64,000 bases of DNA from Fumia xinanensis (GTDB lineage Bacteria; Bacillota; Clostridia; Oscillospirales; Ruminococcaceae), in assembly GCF_014384905.1 (NCBI RefSeq), contig NZ_JACRSV010000001.1, positions 496,001 to 560,000 on the forward strand, given 5' to 3'. Made by a program: the position numbers and the translations under genes. The notes beneath the pieces are model-generated. The model did not search any database. It had not been told where the DNA came from and worked only from the letters and a program-made list of their open reading frames with translations. The number at the start of each line of letters is the position of its first letter. The first letter of the stretch is position 1. Of this stretch, positions 34,344 through 43,017 are shown piece by piece.

Positions 34344-35378
34344 TTGGCGGGCATCGACTTGAAATCCATGACAATAGAAGAACTGAGCCGCTTTCTCGCC
34401 GAAATGGGGGAGCCGAAATTCCGAGCTAAACAGGTTTTTTCCTGGCTTCATCAAAAAAGAGTCCTGTCCTTTGACGAAATGTCGAACCTGCCTGCTGCTC
34501 TACGGGAAAAATTGAAGGAAAGCTCTATCATTACGTCGTTTTCTATTGTGAGGAAACTCAGTTCTCAATTGGACGGTACGATTAAATACCTTTTTGAACT
34601 GCCGGATGGGGAATATGTAGAGACGGTCCTTATGCGCTATGAACATGGAAACAGTTTGTGTATATCGAGCCAGGTGGGCTGCCGGATGGGATGTGAGTTC
34701 TGCGCGTCCACAAAAGCGGGATTCATTCGGCATCTGACCCCCTCAGAGATGTTGGAACAGGTGTATGCCGTCTCCAGAGATACGGGTGAAAAGGTGTCGA
34801 ACATCGTGCTCATGGGCATCGGGGAACCGCTGGATAATTTCGACAACGTCTTGCGTTTTTTGGAACTTGTCAGCCATTCGGAGGGGCTCAATCTGAGCCA
34901 TCGGCACATCTCTCTTTCTACCTGCGGTGTAGTGGACCGGATTTACGAACTGGCGGACAAAAATTTGCAGCTCACCCTTTCCATCTCCCTCCACGCTACC
35001 GACGATGAAACCCGCAGTTCAATTATGCCGATCAACCGGCGCTGGAACATTGAAGAATTGCTCAAGGCCTGCCGGCACTATACCGACCGCACCCACCGGC
35101 GCATCTCCTATGAGTATTCGCTGATTAAAGGGGTCAACGACAGCAGAGAGCAGGCGCTGCGTTTGGCAAAGCTGTTAAAGGGAACTCTTTGCCATGTAAA
35201 TCTCATACCAGTCAACTATGTGGAGGAAGCGGGATTCGAAAAAAGCTCTAAAGAGGCCGTTTACGCTTTTCAAAAAACTTTGAATGACAAAGGTATCAAC
35301 GCGACAGTTCGCCGGACCTTGGGAGCCGATATCAATGCTGCCTGCGGACAGCTGAGACGGCAGGAGATTGTTTCGTAG
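34344..35378 (+). CDS. rlmN: 23S rRNA (A2503)-C2 / tRNA A37 methyltransferase
   Basis: A 344-residue radical-SAM methylase. The cluster motif GCRMGCEFCAST (CxxxCxxC) and NIVLMGIGEPLDNFDNV are diagnostic. A catalytic Cys lies in SLSTCGVV and another near the end (ADINAACGQLR). TTG 34344 is chosen because AAGGAGG precedes it and the family homology begins with MTIEELSRFLAEMGEPKFRAKQ; the longer upstream frame is not family-like. Follows rsmB as in Bacillus. Confidence 0.95.
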   Translation: MAGIDLKSMTIEELSRFLAEMGEPKFRAKQVFSWLHQKRVLSFDEMSNLPAALREKLKESSIITSFSIVRKLSSQLDGTIKYLFELPDGEYVETVLMRYEHGNSLCISSQVGCRMGCEFCASTKAGFIRHLTPSEMLEQVYAVSRDTGEKVSNIVLMGIGEPLDNFDNVLRFLELVSHSEGLNLSHRHISLSTCGVVDRIYELADKNLQLTLSISLHATDDETRSSIMPINRRWNIEELLKACRHYTDRTHRRISYEYSLIKGVNDSREQALRLAKLLKGTLCHVNLIPVNYVEEAGFEKSSKEAVYAFQKTLNDKGINATVRRTLGADINAACGQLRRQEIVS

Positions 35379-35479
35379 AAATGCCTATCATGGCTTCAGC
35401 AGCAGAAACAACACGTTAATTGCTGGCAGCACCATAATTACAGCTTCATATTTTCAACAGAAAAGAGGGGAGCATACCA

Positions 35480-36208
35480 TTGAAAATAGTAGGAAAAACA
35501 GACATCGGTCTGGTTCGGGAAACCAATCAGGACGCTTTTAAAATCGTTGCGCTGGGCCAGAGTGCGGGTTTTGCGCTGGTCTGCGACGGCATGGGCGGCG
35601 TCAACGGTGGAGACCGGGCCAGTTCCATTGCCAAGGCGGAGATTTCAGAATGCATCAAAGCGTCTTTTGCAGAAAATATGAGCGAAGAAGATACTCGCAA
35701 TGTAATGCTCCGGGCCATCGATGCGGCCAACCAGAAGATTTACCGGACGGCGAAAGAGCATCCCGAGCTGACGGGAATGGGTACGACGGTAGTCCTGACG
35801 ATCCTCTACGGGGGCAAAGCATATGTAGCTCATGTGGGCGACAGCCGGCTGTATCGTTGTCAGGGGGGTGTACTCACCCAGCTCACCAAAGACCATTCTC
35901 GGGTACAGGACCTGGTGGACCGAGGGATTATTACGCCGGAGGAAGCGCGGGTCCATCCGGAGAAAAACATGATTACCAGAGCAGTGGGAATCGGGCCTGA
36001 CGTGAATGTGGACTTCCTCACAGTCGATTTTGAGCCGGGCGACAAGTTATTGCTGTGCAGCGACGGCCTCTCGAATATCTGCACCGACGGGGAGATTGCC
36101 GATGTTTTGAAAACTAGGGAGGCGGAGCAGGCGGTTGAAACGCTGATAAAGCTAGCCAACATGGGCGGCGGACACGACAACATTACCGTTGTAATCGCAG
36201 AAAATTGA
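35480..36208 (+). CDS. PPM-type Ser/Thr protein phosphatase (Stp/PrpC)
   Basis: A 242-residue metal-dependent phosphatase with the motifs DIGLVRETNQDAF, VCDGMGGVNGGDRAS, GTTVVL, VGDSRLYR and LLCSDGLSN..GGHDNITVV. It reverses phosphorylation by the PASTA kinase encoded next. RBS GAGGGGAGCA before ATG at 35480. Together they control wall synthesis, cell division and sporulation or germination in related bacteria. Confidence 0.95.
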   Translation: MKIVGKTDIGLVRETNQDAFKIVALGQSAGFALVCDGMGGVNGGDRASSIAKAEISECIKASFAENMSEEDTRNVMLRAIDAANQKIYRTAKEHPELTGMGTTVVLTILYGGKAYVAHVGDSRLYRCQGGVLTQLTKDHSRVQDLVDRGIITPEEARVHPEKNMITRAVGIGPDVNVDFLTVDFEPGDKLLLCSDGLSNICTDGEIADVLKTREAEQAVETLIKLANMGGGHDNITVVIAEN

Positions 36209-36327
36209 GCCCTTTTTTACCGGGCTTGGGATAGAGTTAATTCGTTGGGCGCCGTTCTCATTGCGGGTACAGAGCTTAACGATACCTTGCGGCGGGAAGC
36301 CGCCATCTCTCTTCAATGGAGGTACCT

Positions 36328-38382
36328 ATGGATCAGGAACAGTACATCGGAAAAAAGCTGACCGGGCGCTATGAGCTTTTAAGGCTTATCGGCTCCGGCG
36401 GCATGGCCAATGTTTTCGAGGCAAAAGACCTTGTGGAGGACCGGCAGGTTGCTGTCAAAATCCTCAAGGAGGAATATTTGACAAACGACGAGTTCGTCCG
36501 GCGGTTCAGAAATGAATCCAAGGTGATTTCGGTGCTTAGCCATCCCAATATTGTCAAAGTCTACGACGTGAATTTTACCGGTGCGGAGCAGTACATCGTG
36601 ATGGAGTATATCGACGGCATTACGCTGAACCAGTATATTCGCCATCAGGGGGTGCTGCGTTGGAAGGACACCATCCACTTCGCCACTCAGATTCTAAAGG
36701 CGCTGGAACACGCCCACGAGCACGGCGTTATCCACCGGGACATCAAATCTCAGAACATCATGCTTTTGCGGGACGGTTCCATCAAGGTGATGGATTTCGG
36801 CATCGCCCGGTTCGCTCGGGAGGACATCCGCTCCATGAAGGACAAGGCCCTGGGTTCAGTGCACTACATCAGTCCGGAGCAGGCCTGTGGCCAGGAATCA
36901 GACGCAAAGAGCGATATCTATTCGGTGGGAATCCTGCTTTACGAGATGCTTGCCGGTGAAATGCCTTTCAGTGGGGACACCCCGGAAGATATCGCCATGC
37001 AGCACATGCGGAGCAACCCCACTCCTTTGGAGGAAAAAAATCCAGAGGTGCCCAAAGGACTCTGTGAAATCGTCGAAAAGGCCATGCAGAAGGACAAAAA
37101 TCTCCGTTACCGGTCGGCCAAAGAGATGCTTTCTGCCATCGAGGAATTCAAACAGAATCCATCCATCCGGTTTGAGTACAAATATATGGCGGAGGAGACC
37201 GATCCCGCCGCCTACACTCGTTCGGTGGACATCATCCAGAACGAGGATGTTGCCATAGATGAGCCGGAAGAAGAAATTGTCATTAAGAAAAGTCCCACCA
37301 TTTTGATTTTGACGGGAATCGCATTTGCTTGCGTCATCACAGCGGTATTGGTGCTTTTGGGCTTTTTCTATTGGGGCAGAAGCGAAAAAGTGGCCGAAAT
37401 CAAGATGCCGGATCTGGTGGGCATGGCTTACGACGAAGTGAAGGCAATGGACGAATATAAAAAGTTTAACTTTGTCATTGAGGAGCGGGCGCTGACCGAC
37501 GACTATGCCGCTGGGGTCATCTATTACCAGAATATCCAGGCGGGCATTACTGTCAAGGAAAACCGCACTGTCAAAATCAAGGTGAGTGACGGCTACAAGA
37601 CGCTGGAAGTCCCCGATTTGGCCGGAAAAGACATTGCCACCGCGGAACAGATGCTGTTTGACATGGGGCTCGATTACACGGTGCGCACCCAGAACGAAGA
37701 AAACGTTCCGGTGGACCAGGTTATCAAAACCGACCCACCCGCCGGCACTCAGATTGAGAAAAACACCCAAATCGTCCTTTACGTCAGCCGCGGGCAGGCT
37801 CAAACGGCCTCTAAAGTGCCGGCGGTCATCGGACTCGATCAGGCCGTCGCCCGAGAGAAGCTGGAGGCGGCGGGGCTCGTCGTCAGCATCACCGAGGTGG
37901 ACAGCGACAAGGCACCCGGAATCGTCGTGGATCAGAGCCTTAAGGCAAATGAATATATCAAGGAAGGCGAAAGCATCACATTGAAAGTGAGCAACGGCTC
38001 CGGCTACTACAAAAAGGTAACGCTTGCCGTGGATTTCCCGCCGGACGCCCAATCCCGGGAGTATAAGCTCATCGTTTATATCAATGGCGAGGACAAGGGA
38101 AGCGCCACCGTCAACCCGGCCCAGTCACCCACCTGGAATGTGACGATTGAGGGAAGCGGACTCCAGAAAGTCATCATTTCTCTTGACGGCGTCAAATACG
38201 CCGAATACGAAGTGGACTTCGACAAGGGAACCTTTACCTTGACACAGGGATACTATGATGAGATCATTGACCGGATCGGTTCGGGAGGCAGTTCTTCCAG
38301 CACGCCGTCCGGCAGCGAATCTTCCAGTGAACCGTCCAGCACTCCAACAGAAGGACCTATTGACGCCCCGAGCGCGGAATAA
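36328..38382 (+). CDS. prkC: PASTA-domain Ser/Thr protein kinase (Stk1/PrkC)
   Basis: A 684-residue membrane kinase. The kinase domain (about 9-275) shows GSGGMANVFEAKD, VAVKILK, HRDIKSQNIML, DFGIAR and GSVHYISPEQACG. One helix lies at about 322-346, followed by three PASTA repeats (about 355-555) that bind muropeptides. Then comes a beta-rich domain and a Ser/Pro-rich end (SSSSTPSGSESSSEPSSTP). ATG 36328 is chosen because TGGAGGT precedes it; the ATG at 36316 overlaps that site. Pairs with the phosphatase upstream. Confidence 0.96.
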   Translation: MDQEQYIGKKLTGRYELLRLIGSGGMANVFEAKDLVEDRQVAVKILKEEYLTNDEFVRRFRNESKVISVLSHPNIVKVYDVNFTGAEQYIVMEYIDGITLNQYIRHQGVLRWKDTIHFATQILKALEHAHEHGVIHRDIKSQNIMLLRDGSIKVMDFGIARFAREDIRSMKDKALGSVHYISPEQACGQESDAKSDIYSVGILLYEMLAGEMPFSGDTPEDIAMQHMRSNPTPLEEKNPEVPKGLCEIVEKAMQKDKNLRYRSAKEMLSAIEEFKQNPSIRFEYKYMAEETDPAAYTRSVDIIQNEDVAIDEPEEEIVIKKSPTILILTGIAFACVITAVLVLLGFFYWGRSEKVAEIKMPDLVGMAYDEVKAMDEYKKFNFVIEERALTDDYAAGVIYYQNIQAGITVKENRTVKIKVSDGYKTLEVPDLAGKDIATAEQMLFDMGLDYTVRTQNEENVPVDQVIKTDPPAGTQIEKNTQIVLYVSRGQAQTASKVPAVIGLDQAVAREKLEAAGLVVSITEVDSDKAPGIVVDQSLKANEYIKEGESITLKVSNGSGYYKKVTLAVDFPPDAQSREYKLIVYINGEDKGSATVNPAQSPTWNVTIEGSGLQKVIISLDGVKYAEYEVDFDKGTFTLTQGYYDEIIDRIGSGGSSSSTPSGSESSSEPSSTPTEGPIDAPSAE

Positions 38383-38419
38383 TTCATCGAGGAATGGCAT
38401 GATACAAAAAGGATTGATT

Positions 38420-39262
38420 ATGAAAGCCATCAGCGGTTTCTACTATGTAGAAACCGCTGACGGGCTATTGGAATGCAAGGCAAAGGGCGTGTTCCGCAAA
38501 AAGGGAATCACGCCTTTGGTAGGCGATATGGCCGAGGTGGAGGACAACACCGTGGTGAACATCCTGCCCCGGAAAAACGAGCTGCTGCGGCCCCCTGCAG
38601 CCAATCTGGATCAGGCACTGATGGTAGTGTCGGCTCAAAGTCCCGACCCCAATCTGATGGTGCTGGATAAGCTCATCGCCGTCTGTGAATACAAGGACAT
38701 CGAGCCGGTTTTAGTAGTCACCAAAACCGATTTGTGTAATGGGGAGTGGCTTTGTGAGCTGTACCGGAGCGCTGGGTTTACAGTGGTTTCCACCAGTGTG
38801 GACGTGGACAACGTGGAGGAAATCCGCGGTCTGCTGAAAGACAAGCTTACCCTGTTTATTGGAAACACCGGGGTGGGAAAATCCACTCTTTTGAACCGGT
38901 TGTTCCCGGAGCTCAATCTCGCCACCGCGGAAATCAGTGAAAAGCTGGGCCGAGGGCGGCACACCACCCGCCATGTGGAACTCTATCCCCTCCCGGAAGG
39001 CGGTTTTGTAGCTGACACGCCCGGATTCAGCACGGTGGAACTCAGTCAGTACGACCGGATCCTCAAGGGGGATTTGCAGCATTGTTTCCGGGAATTTCAG
39101 GATTATTTAGGAGACTGTAAGTTTCTAGACTGCTCCCACCGGGTGGAGAAGGGCTGCGCTGTTTTAGAAGCGATTCATGAGGGGAAAATAAACGTGAGCC
39201 GTCACGAAAGCTACTGCGCCCTGTATGAGGATGCCATGAAAATCAAAGAGTGGGAAAAATAG
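38420..39262 (+). CDS. rsgA: ribosome small-subunit-dependent GTPase A
   Basis: A 280-residue circularly permuted GTPase that helps 30S maturation. An OB-fold (residues 1-70) is followed by TKTDL (G4), GNTGVGKSTL (G1) and DTPGF (G3), and a C-terminal zinc site (CKFLDCSHRVEKGCAV). ATG 38420 is preferred, since AAAGGA lies upstream and the product starts MKAISGFYYVE as usual; the longer frame runs back into prkC. In Bacillus rpe follows; here thiN follows directly. Confidence 0.95.
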   Translation: MKAISGFYYVETADGLLECKAKGVFRKKGITPLVGDMAEVEDNTVVNILPRKNELLRPPAANLDQALMVVSAQSPDPNLMVLDKLIAVCEYKDIEPVLVVTKTDLCNGEWLCELYRSAGFTVVSTSVDVDNVEEIRGLLKDKLTLFIGNTGVGKSTLLNRLFPELNLATAEISEKLGRGRHTTRHVELYPLPEGGFVADTPGFSTVELSQYDRILKGDLQHCFREFQDYLGDCKFLDCSHRVEKGCAVLEAIHEGKINVSRHESYCALYEDAMKIKEWEK

Positions 39263-39352
39263 GGAGGGGGTGAAAAAGCAGTTTTTCACCCACGTTTTTC
39301 TGTCTTTGCCGGCTTCATTGTCATAAAACCGACACAAATTCCGACAAAAAGA

Positions 39353-39988
39353 ATGGTGATTATTATTACAAAACGCTGTATCATTTTTTCCGCGGCGGAA
39401 GTCCGGGATTACCGGAAACTTTGCTATAAACAGCTGCCCGGCGATTTTATCATTGCGGCGGACGGAGGCCTCCGGCACACAGAAAAGCTGGGGCTCGTCC
39501 CAAACATCGTCATCGGGGATATGGACTCAATGGAGGGGCAGCAGATTCCAGAGGGAGCGATTTTATTCCCCGCCCAAAAGGACGATACCGATACCATGCT
39601 GGCTATCAAGCAGGGACTTCAGATGGGGTACCGTTCCTTCGTGATTTACGGGGCACTGGGCGGGAGGCTTGACCACACTGTCGCCAATATCCAGTCTTTA
39701 TGTTATCTGCTCCGGGAGGGGGCACAGGGAATGCTTGTGGACGAAAACCACAAGGTTTTTTTGCTTCGAAACGGGAAAATTTCCCTCGATGAGCCCTATC
39801 ATTACATCAGCGTTTTCGCCTTCGGGGGCGAATGCCGCGGAGTCACTCTGAAAGGGGTGCAGTATCCCCTGGACGGGGTGGCGTTGACGCCGGATTTTCC
39901 TCTAGGCGTCAGCAATCAGCAAAAAGGGGAGGAAGCGGTCATCCAGGTAGAGGACGGCACCCTGCTCCTTATTTTAGCGAACGAATGA
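39353..39988 (+). CDS. thiN: thiamine pyrophosphokinase
   Basis: A 211-residue enzyme converting thiamine and ATP to thiamine diphosphate. It shows DFIIAADGGLRHTEKLG, VIGDMDSM, FPAQKDDTDTMLAI and GALGGRLDHTVANIQ, all family landmarks. No clear ribosome site precedes the ATG at 39353; homology demands a start before KRCIIFSA, so this or the adjacent GTG is used. It sits two genes before spoVM, as in Bacillus. Confidence 0.93.
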   Translation: MVIIITKRCIIFSAAEVRDYRKLCYKQLPGDFIIAADGGLRHTEKLGLVPNIVIGDMDSMEGQQIPEGAILFPAQKDDTDTMLAIKQGLQMGYRSFVIYGALGGRLDHTVANIQSLCYLLREGAQGMLVDENHKVFLLRNGKISLDEPYHYISVFAFGGECRGVTLKGVQYPLDGVALTPDFPLGVSNQQKGEEAVIQVEDGTLLLILANE

Positions 39989-40106
39989 CCCTTTTTTGAT
40001 GCAAATCTCTTTTCCGCAACAGCAGGAACCAAATCCAAGTGCCGGGCGTATAATGGAATGTCATTAGAGCCTTCGAAAAAAGCTGGGGAAAGGGGTAGTG
40101 CCTGCC

Positions 40107-40268
40107 ATGAAAAGACCGCTTTTTACGCGCAGGCAACTGCCCTGCGTCGCCATCATCGTTGGGATCGTCCTGCTTTTGGGCGTCATGCTTTCCTTCCGCT
40201 TCGTCTGCGCCATGCTGGCCGTGGTGCTCTTGGGATGGGGGTTCTGGTCCTTCTGGTGCTGTAAGTAA
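40107..40268 (+). CDS. 53-residue small membrane protein
   Basis: A short frame beginning MKRPLFTRRQLPCVAIIVG with one long or two short hydrophobic helices and a Trp-rich end (WGFWSFWCCK). A purine-rich AAAGGGG lies upstream; GTG 40098 is an alternative start. TATAAT at 40049-40054 could be its -10. It lies between thiN and spoVM. No function is known to me. Codon use looks like that of its neighbours. Confidence 0.55.
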   Translation: MKRPLFTRRQLPCVAIIVGIVLLLGVMLSFRFVCAMLAVVLLGWGFWSFWCCK

Positions 40269-40345
40269 CAGAAAGCAAGCGTCCGCGCCTGCCGACCGGG
40301 CGGCGCTTTGTGGTTTTGCATCGTCGGAGAAAAGGAGTCGTCACC

Positions 40346-40435
40346 ATGAAAGTTGTCGTCATTAAGAGCCCAAAATACATATCCGGTCTGCTCCGCCTGA
40401 TTTTCGGAATCAAGAAAGAATCTGACCAGTGCTGA
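40346..40435 (+). CDS. spoVM: stage V sporulation protein M
   Basis: A 29-residue peptide beginning MKVVVIKSPKYISGLLRLIFG, with the Pro near position 9 and the amphipathic helix that lets SpoVM recognise the curved forespore membrane and anchor the spore coat protein SpoIVA. AAAGGAG lies 9 bases before ATG. The place just after thiN matches Bacillus. Its presence implies the organism can sporulate. Confidence 0.85.
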   Translation: MKVVVIKSPKYISGLLRLIFGIKKESDQC

Positions 40436-40542
40436 GTTAGGATACCAATTGGGTGCTGCTGTGAAAAAGGACGCATTTGGGCGCCCTTTTTCCATGGAAG
40501 CAGATGGGACGGGCTCACAATCAATCGAAAGGATGTTAAAAT

Positions 40543-41217
40543 ATGAATCGAATCGGAATCATCGGAGCCATGGGATCGGAAGTGGAACACCTGCGGGAAA
40601 TGATGCATGGAAGGGAGGAGACGGTGGCTGCCGGACGTACCTTCTACGCCGGAAAAATCGGCAACATCGACGTGGTTTTGGTCTGCTCCGGTATCGGGAA
40701 GGTGAATTCCGCCATGTCCGCCCAGATTCTCATCGACCGGTTTGGGGTGGATGCTATTATCAACACCGGTATTGCCGGAGGGGCAAAGGACGCAAAGGTG
40801 CGGGATGTAGTTGTTTCAACCGAAGCCGCCTATCACGATATGGAGCTGCGGCTCGTCGCCCTGAGCCATCCTTATACGGAGCAGTTCGCGGCGGACGAGG
40901 CTCTCGTCAAAAAGGCGGAGAAGGCCTGCGCCGAGTGCGGCATTGCCTGTCACTTGGGGAAAATCGCCACAGGCGACCAATTTATTTCCGACAAAAGGAT
41001 CAAAGAGGATATTGTCAGCCGCCTCGACCCGAATGCCGTGGAAATGGAAGGTGGGGCAGTGGCTCACGTCTGCGCCGCCAACAGAGTGCCCTTCGTAATC
41101 ATTCGCAGCATTTCCGACAACGCCGACGATGGTGCGGAGATAGATTTTGACACCTTCGAGCAGCTTGCGGCCGACGATGCGGCAAAAATCGTCGTCGCTA
41201 TGTTAAAACAAATGTGA
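40543..41217 (+). CDS. mtnN: 5'-methylthioadenosine / S-adenosylhomocysteine nucleosidase
   Basis: A 224-residue hydrolase that splits adenine from methylthioadenosine, S-adenosylhomocysteine and 5'-deoxyadenosine. Landmarks: RIGIIGAMGSEVEHLR (catalytic Glu), CSGIGKVNSA, NTGIAGG, ATGDQFISD, VEMEGGAVAHVC (substrate Glu) and RSISDNADD (catalytic Asp). Useful here because radical-SAM enzymes in this window release 5'-deoxyadenosine. Followed by a terminator. Confidence 0.95.
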   Translation: MNRIGIIGAMGSEVEHLREMMHGREETVAAGRTFYAGKIGNIDVVLVCSGIGKVNSAMSAQILIDRFGVDAIINTGIAGGAKDAKVRDVVVSTEAAYHDMELRLVALSHPYTEQFAADEALVKKAEKACAECGIACHLGKIATGDQFISDKRIKEDIVSRLDPNAVEMEGGAVAHVCAANRVPFVIIRSISDNADDGAEIDFDTFEQLAADDAAKIVVAMLKQM

Positions 41218-41230
41218 TTTTAAATATGTT

Positions 41231-41262
41231 AAAACCCGGCGGGATTTTTCCTGCCGGGTTTG
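41231..41262 (+). terminator. terminator after mtnN
   Basis: AAACCCGGC and GCCGGGTTT pair, with an inner GGG/CCT extension; the T-run is short. Confidence 0.75.
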
Positions 41263-41310
41263 TGCGTTGATGGGGCATACTATCTTGTGGAAAGGATCGT
41301 TTGGGGACAG

Positions 41311-41342
41311 AAAAAATCCATCGAGCCGCTCGATGGATTTTA
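41311..41342 (-). terminator. terminator of the NERD gene
   Basis: AAAATCCATCGAG and CTCGATGGATTTT form a perfect 13-bp stem with a 3-base loop; on the minus strand six T follow. Confidence 0.9.
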
Positions 41343-41350
41343 AAAGCATT

Positions 41351-41968
41351 TTATTTTGTTTTGGCACGTTTCATAATGGCTTCGTACACCATGGGCACGT
41401 CCACGGGGCCGTTGTCGGAATATCGGCTGTGGGACAGGAGCTTTTTCAATTTTTTCAGGTTCATAACTGGCAAGGTCGGCTGGGCGCCCAGCTGAATTTT
41501 GCGGTCAGTGAAAATCACGTAGCTCTCAATATCGACTTTGTAGATTTTGTCCTGCTGAAAAATTTTGCGGATGGCCTCGCAGTGCTCCTGGTTGAGGGTG
41601 ACGGGATTTTTGAATTTTTTCCGGCGCTCGGAGCCGTTTTTACTGGTGACCACCGAAACCCATTCCTGATCCCTGGCCTGGCCATAGATAGCGCCCGGTT
41701 CGGACCGGCTTTCCAAAACCATCAGGCCGAAAAAGCCGATGAGGATGTGGTCGATATGGGTGTAGCGGCCGTCGCCGATGGGAAGGTCTATGTTGTTGAT
41801 GACTTTAAAGCTACGGATGCCGGCGAAATTCCGTAAAATGGAAGCCACCTTCTTGCGTCCCAAAGTTCCATCCTTTTTCTTATTGCTGCGATTTACCAAA
41901 AAAATGCTCAGGGCGATGAGAATAATGGCCACTCCTGCGCAAAGAACAATAATCTGTTGTCCAGTCAT
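41351..41968 (-). CDS. membrane-anchored NERD-domain protein
   Basis: A 205-residue protein with an N-terminal helix (IIVLCAGVAIILIALSIFLV) and a nuclease-related domain (NERD): GRKKVASIL, NNIDLPIGDGRYTHIDHILIG and LVLESRS...GxIYG. The family is related to restriction-endonuclease-like folds, but catalytic activity is mostly untested. ATG 41968 is preferred over the longer frame because GGAGAGGA lies upstream and the helix starts there. Monocistronic. Confidence 0.85.
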   Translation of the reverse strand: MTGQQIIVLCAGVAIILIALSIFLVNRSNKKKDGTLGRKKVASILRNFAGIRSFKVINNIDLPIGDGRYTHIDHILIGFFGLMVLESRSEPGAIYGQARDQEWVSVVTSKNGSERRKKFKNPVTLNQEHCEAIRKIFQQDKIYKVDIESYVIFTDRKIQLGAQPTLPVMNLKKLKKLLSHSRYSDNGPVDVPMVYEAIMKRAKTK

Positions 41969-42106
41969 ATCTACATTCTGTCCTCTCCAAAAATTATCAG
42001 TATTTCTATCATACCATAAATGTATAAAAATGAAAATAGATTCCATACTAAAGTTAAAATAAAATTAAAAAGTAACTATTAAATCAAACAAATTCTAGGA
42101 GGACTT

Positions 42107-42313
42107 ATGAGCGTGTTGGATAAAATTGCATTGGCACTTGTTATCATCGGCGGACTCAATTGGGGTTCTATCGGTATCTTCGGTTTTGATTTTGTCGGAG
42201 CCATCTTCGGCGGTCAGGCCGCTGTCTTCAGCCGCATTATCTTTGCTCTGGTGGGCATCGCTGCGCTGTGGTGCATCTCGCTTTACTTCAGAAGAAACGA
42301 TATGGTCGAGTAA
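42107..42313 (+). CDS. DUF378 membrane protein
   Basis: A 68-residue protein with two helices (LALVIIGGLNWGSIGIFGFDFV and IIFALVGIAALWCISLYF). The GGLNWGSIG motif is the DUF378 mark. Function unknown; such proteins are widespread in Firmicutes. AGGAGG precedes ATG; a strong terminator follows at 42331, so it is a single-gene unit. Confidence 0.93.
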   Translation: MSVLDKIALALVIIGGLNWGSIGIFGFDFVGAIFGGQAAVFSRIIFALVGIAALWCISLYFRRNDMVE

Positions 42314-42330
42314 CAGTTATGTCGAAAACA

Positions 42331-42369
42331 AAGTACCCGGGAGCGAACTTTTCGTTCCCGGGTACTTTT
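42331..42369. terminator. bidirectional terminator
   Basis: AAGTACCCGGGAGCGAA and TTCGTTCCCGGGTACTT form a near-perfect long stem (one mismatch), then TTG. It separates convergent transcription from the ABC operon at right. Confidence 0.85.
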
Positions 42370-42375
42370 GTGCTG

Positions 42376-43017
42376 TTAACGCAGGTTTTGTCGCAGGTGC
42401 CTGAGGACAATGGACAATGTAATGAGAATGCATCCGCAGAGCAGCATCAACCACTTGCCTCCTGTATGTCCCTGAGACATGGAGAACAGGTAAAACGGGC
42501 CAAAGGACTGAGGTTTACCGGCGAAATTCAGTACATAATAGAGAACCGGAATCATATACCCGACGGCGATATTTCCACAAATGCCGTATGAGAGCATCCC
42601 CAGTCCACCGAGGAAGATGCCGTTTGCAAATACGGCCGAAACAAAGCTGAGATCCACTTGGCAGCTGCCCGTTCGCAGCATCAAAACCGCGGACAGGGAG
42701 AGACACAAAAGGGCTAGGAGGGCGGTTCCTGCTCGTATAAGATAAACGGGTGTGAGTCCGGTTTCCCGGGACTGCATAACGTCGCGGACGGAATCTTCCT
42801 GCTCCGGCAAAAAGATGGGGGTCAATAACACCACTCCGGTCAGGGAAATAAAGTATTCCAGCGGGACAGCCGCCGCCCGGGCGTCAAGGTCGTTCATCCC
42901 AAAGATGGCGGGAGTGGCGAGCAGAAAGCCGATAGACAGCAAAAAGTGAGGCAAACAGTTATGCCGCAGATTGCTGACGGCCACTGCGGAATATTTTTGT
43001 ATGGGAGTCAATGCCAT
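42376..43017 (-). CDS. ABC transporter permease, second subunit
   Basis: A 213-residue membrane protein with about six helices and no signal peptide. ATG 43017 follows GGAGGGGAAAAT and so is preferred to the longer frame that runs back into the other permease. It overlaps that gene by 59 bases. It is last in a minus-strand group: response regulator, kinase, ABC ATPase, permease, permease. Substrate unknown. Confidence 0.75.
   Translation of the reverse strand: MALTPIQKYSAVAVSNLRHNCLPHFLLSIGFLLATPAIFGMNDLDARAAAVPLEYFISLTGVVLLTPIFLPEQEDSVRDVMQSRETGLTPVYLIRAGTALLALLCLSLSAVLMLRTGSCQVDLSFVSAVFANGIFLGGLGMLSYGICGNIAVGYMIPVLYYVLNFAGKPQSFGPFYLFSMSQGHTGGKWLMLLCGCILITLSIVLRHLRQNLR

Noticed and set aside
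36898..38052. 384-residue minus-strand frame inside prkC
   Set aside because: Long because of codon bias in the kinase gene; no start signal, no domain, and the kinase and PASTA motifs on the plus strand are clear.
39279..39383. Minus-strand 33-codon membrane-like frame overlapping the thiN start
   Set aside because: It is hydrophobic and begins MIQRFVIIIT, but has no ribosome site and overlaps the start of thiN, so chance is more likely.
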